Made by a program: the position numbers and the translations under genes. 34,058 bases of DNA, from positions 1 through 34,058 of the forward strand of contig JANNQN010000193.1 in NCBI GenBank assembly GCA_031400775.1. Direction: 5' to 3'. The notes beneath the pieces were generated by a model. That model did no database searches. It worked only from the letters and a program-made list of their open reading frames with translations, and was not told where the DNA came from. The stretch comes from PALSA-1355 sp031400775 (GTDB lineage Bacteria; Planctomycetota; Planctomycetia; Pirellulales; PALSA-1355). Shown here one piece after another: positions 33,388-34,058 of the stretch (the first letter of the stretch is position 1; each line of letters opens with the position of its first letter).

Positions 33388-33690
33388 TCATGATCGCTGA
33401 TTCCGGCGGTCGAGTACGAACAACACTGGAGCGGCTAAAAACGACGAAACACTTGCCAAGAGCAAGGCGGCCATCAAGCTTAATGAGATCAACTGCACCT
33501 GTGGAAAATCGTCGAGGTCGTCACCGTAGGTGCGCTTGAGAATGCCCTGCGACAAAACTGCCGCGCCAAACCATGCCATTGCGGCGATGAGTGCGACCGA
33601 AGGTCTCAGGCACCAATGCCGGCTGCCCGACGATGATGAGCGGCGTACCTCCGGTTCCGCGTTGGGGGGCCGATATGGGTTCTCGCTCAT
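33388..33690 (-). CDS. Small two-TM membrane protein with NPYRPP N-terminus
   Basis: The product is 100 aa. It starts MSENPYRPPNAEPE, an N-terminus typical of numerous short planctomycete membrane proteins of unknown role. Two hydrophobic helices follow (about 31-50, PSVALIAAMAWFGAAVL, and about 68-92, LISLSLMAALLLASVSSFLAAPVLFVL), and the protein ends with a basic tail (DRRNQRS). The gene lies 35 nt upstream of the next small membrane protein on the same strand, so the two may be cotranscribed. No catalytic motif is visible. Confidence 0.7.
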   Translation of the reverse strand: MSENPYRPPNAEPEVRRSSSSGSRHWCLRPSVALIAAMAWFGAAVLSQGILKRTYGDDLDDFPQVQLISLSLMAALLLASVSSFLAAPVLFVLDRRNQRS

Positions 33691-33848
33691 TCCTGTATTC
33701 TAACTTGGAAACCGGCCACTACCGACTTACCACCTATAACCTGTAATATTGCGCAAACATTCGTCCGTTATCATTCTGAACATCCGGACTTTAATGGGCC
33801 GAGGCCAACGAACTGCCCACGGCGTGCTCTGATTCAAGAAAGGGAAGC

Positions 33849-34058
33849 CATGTCTGATCGACGGTTTGCATCGCGACGATCGCTTTTGAAACGGGCAAGT
33901 CTGTTGGCGACGGCCGGATTCGGCGGCCCGTTCCAATTGTTCGCGGCGCGCCTCGGAGCAGGAGAGAACGCCCGAGGGACCGCGGGCTTTGGTCCACTCG
34001 AGCCGGTGGCAGACTTGCGCACCGGGCTTCCGCTGTTCAAGCTGCCGGATGGATTTAC
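33849..34058 (+). CDS. PhoX-type (DUF839) Tat-exported protein, N-terminal part only
   Basis: The frame from ATG 33849 stays open to the window end (70 codons). A twin-arginine signal is present: SRRSLLKRASLLATAGFGG. After the likely cleavage region comes GFGPLEPVADLRTGLPLF, split by eye, then KLPDGF. This matches the start of the mature PhoX/DUF839 phosphatase family (GPLxPVxDxxTGLxLLxLPxGF). PhoX enzymes are calcium/iron-dependent alkaline phosphatases active outside the cytoplasm; the catalytic part is beyond the window. AAGGGAAG 3 to 10 nt upstream of the ATG is a good ribosome-binding site. The family call rests on the N-terminal 70 residues only. Confidence 0.7.

Overview
The window looks like a piece of a planctomycete chromosome, probably Pirellulales-like; I cannot name a genus. 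The evidence is a set of typical planctomycete families: a giant kinase/WD40 protein with a DWG (not DFG) motif, a PKD-repeat surface protein with an N-terminal LEERRVLT motif, a sulfatase, a PEP-CTERM protein, a Tat-exported Gfo/Idh/MocA oxidoreductase, a HEAT-repeat protein, NPYRPP-type small membrane proteins and a PhoX-type protein. Base composition is GC-rich.

Positions 1-4480 (left block, all + strand) hold the tail of a probable DUF1295-like membrane protein, a SOUL-family secreted protein, a beta-carbonic anhydrase, a bestrophin-type anion channel and a secreted alpha/beta hydrolase. The block ends at the 3' half of a tRNA-Ser(CGA) followed by a terminator. This is the signature of the distal end of an island integrated into a tRNA gene, so the left block may be acquired DNA.

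Positions 4817-16102 (all - strand) hold, in transcription order, the PKD-repeat surface protein (1470 aa), the kinase/WD40 protein (1704 aa, start codon 4 nt after the PKD stop codon) and a secreted sulfatase. The PKD gene has a good sigma70-like promoter. A lipoprotein gene (16365-17174) runs divergently.

Positions 17202-24754 hold an envelope-transport cluster. A tight three-gene - strand operon encodes a GAF-GAF-TM-HlyD protein, a HlyD adaptor, and an integral membrane M50 metalloprotease fused to a PqqD-like domain and a HlyD arm. A TolC-like outer-membrane lipoprotein is divergent from it. No ABC, RND or MFS pump is present. A quasi-palindrome (GGNAAACTTTTCC followed by GRTTG) occurs both upstream of TolC and in the PKD/lipoprotein divergent promoter, which suggests co-regulation. 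This cluster is the best candidate here for an undescribed system.

Positions 24762-32645 (all - strand) hold a PEP-CTERM protein; an FHA / MinD-like ATPase / glutaminase operon with a sigma54-like promoter; a decayed fragment of an NtrC-family sigma54 activator; a HEAT-repeat exported protein; and a Gfo/Idh/MocA oxidoreductase. A three-unit hairpin array with a compensatory base change lies between the last two genes. The right edge has two small membrane proteins (one with an apparent frameshift) and the start of a PhoX-type protein.

All functional calls come from reading motifs by eye; no database search was run.
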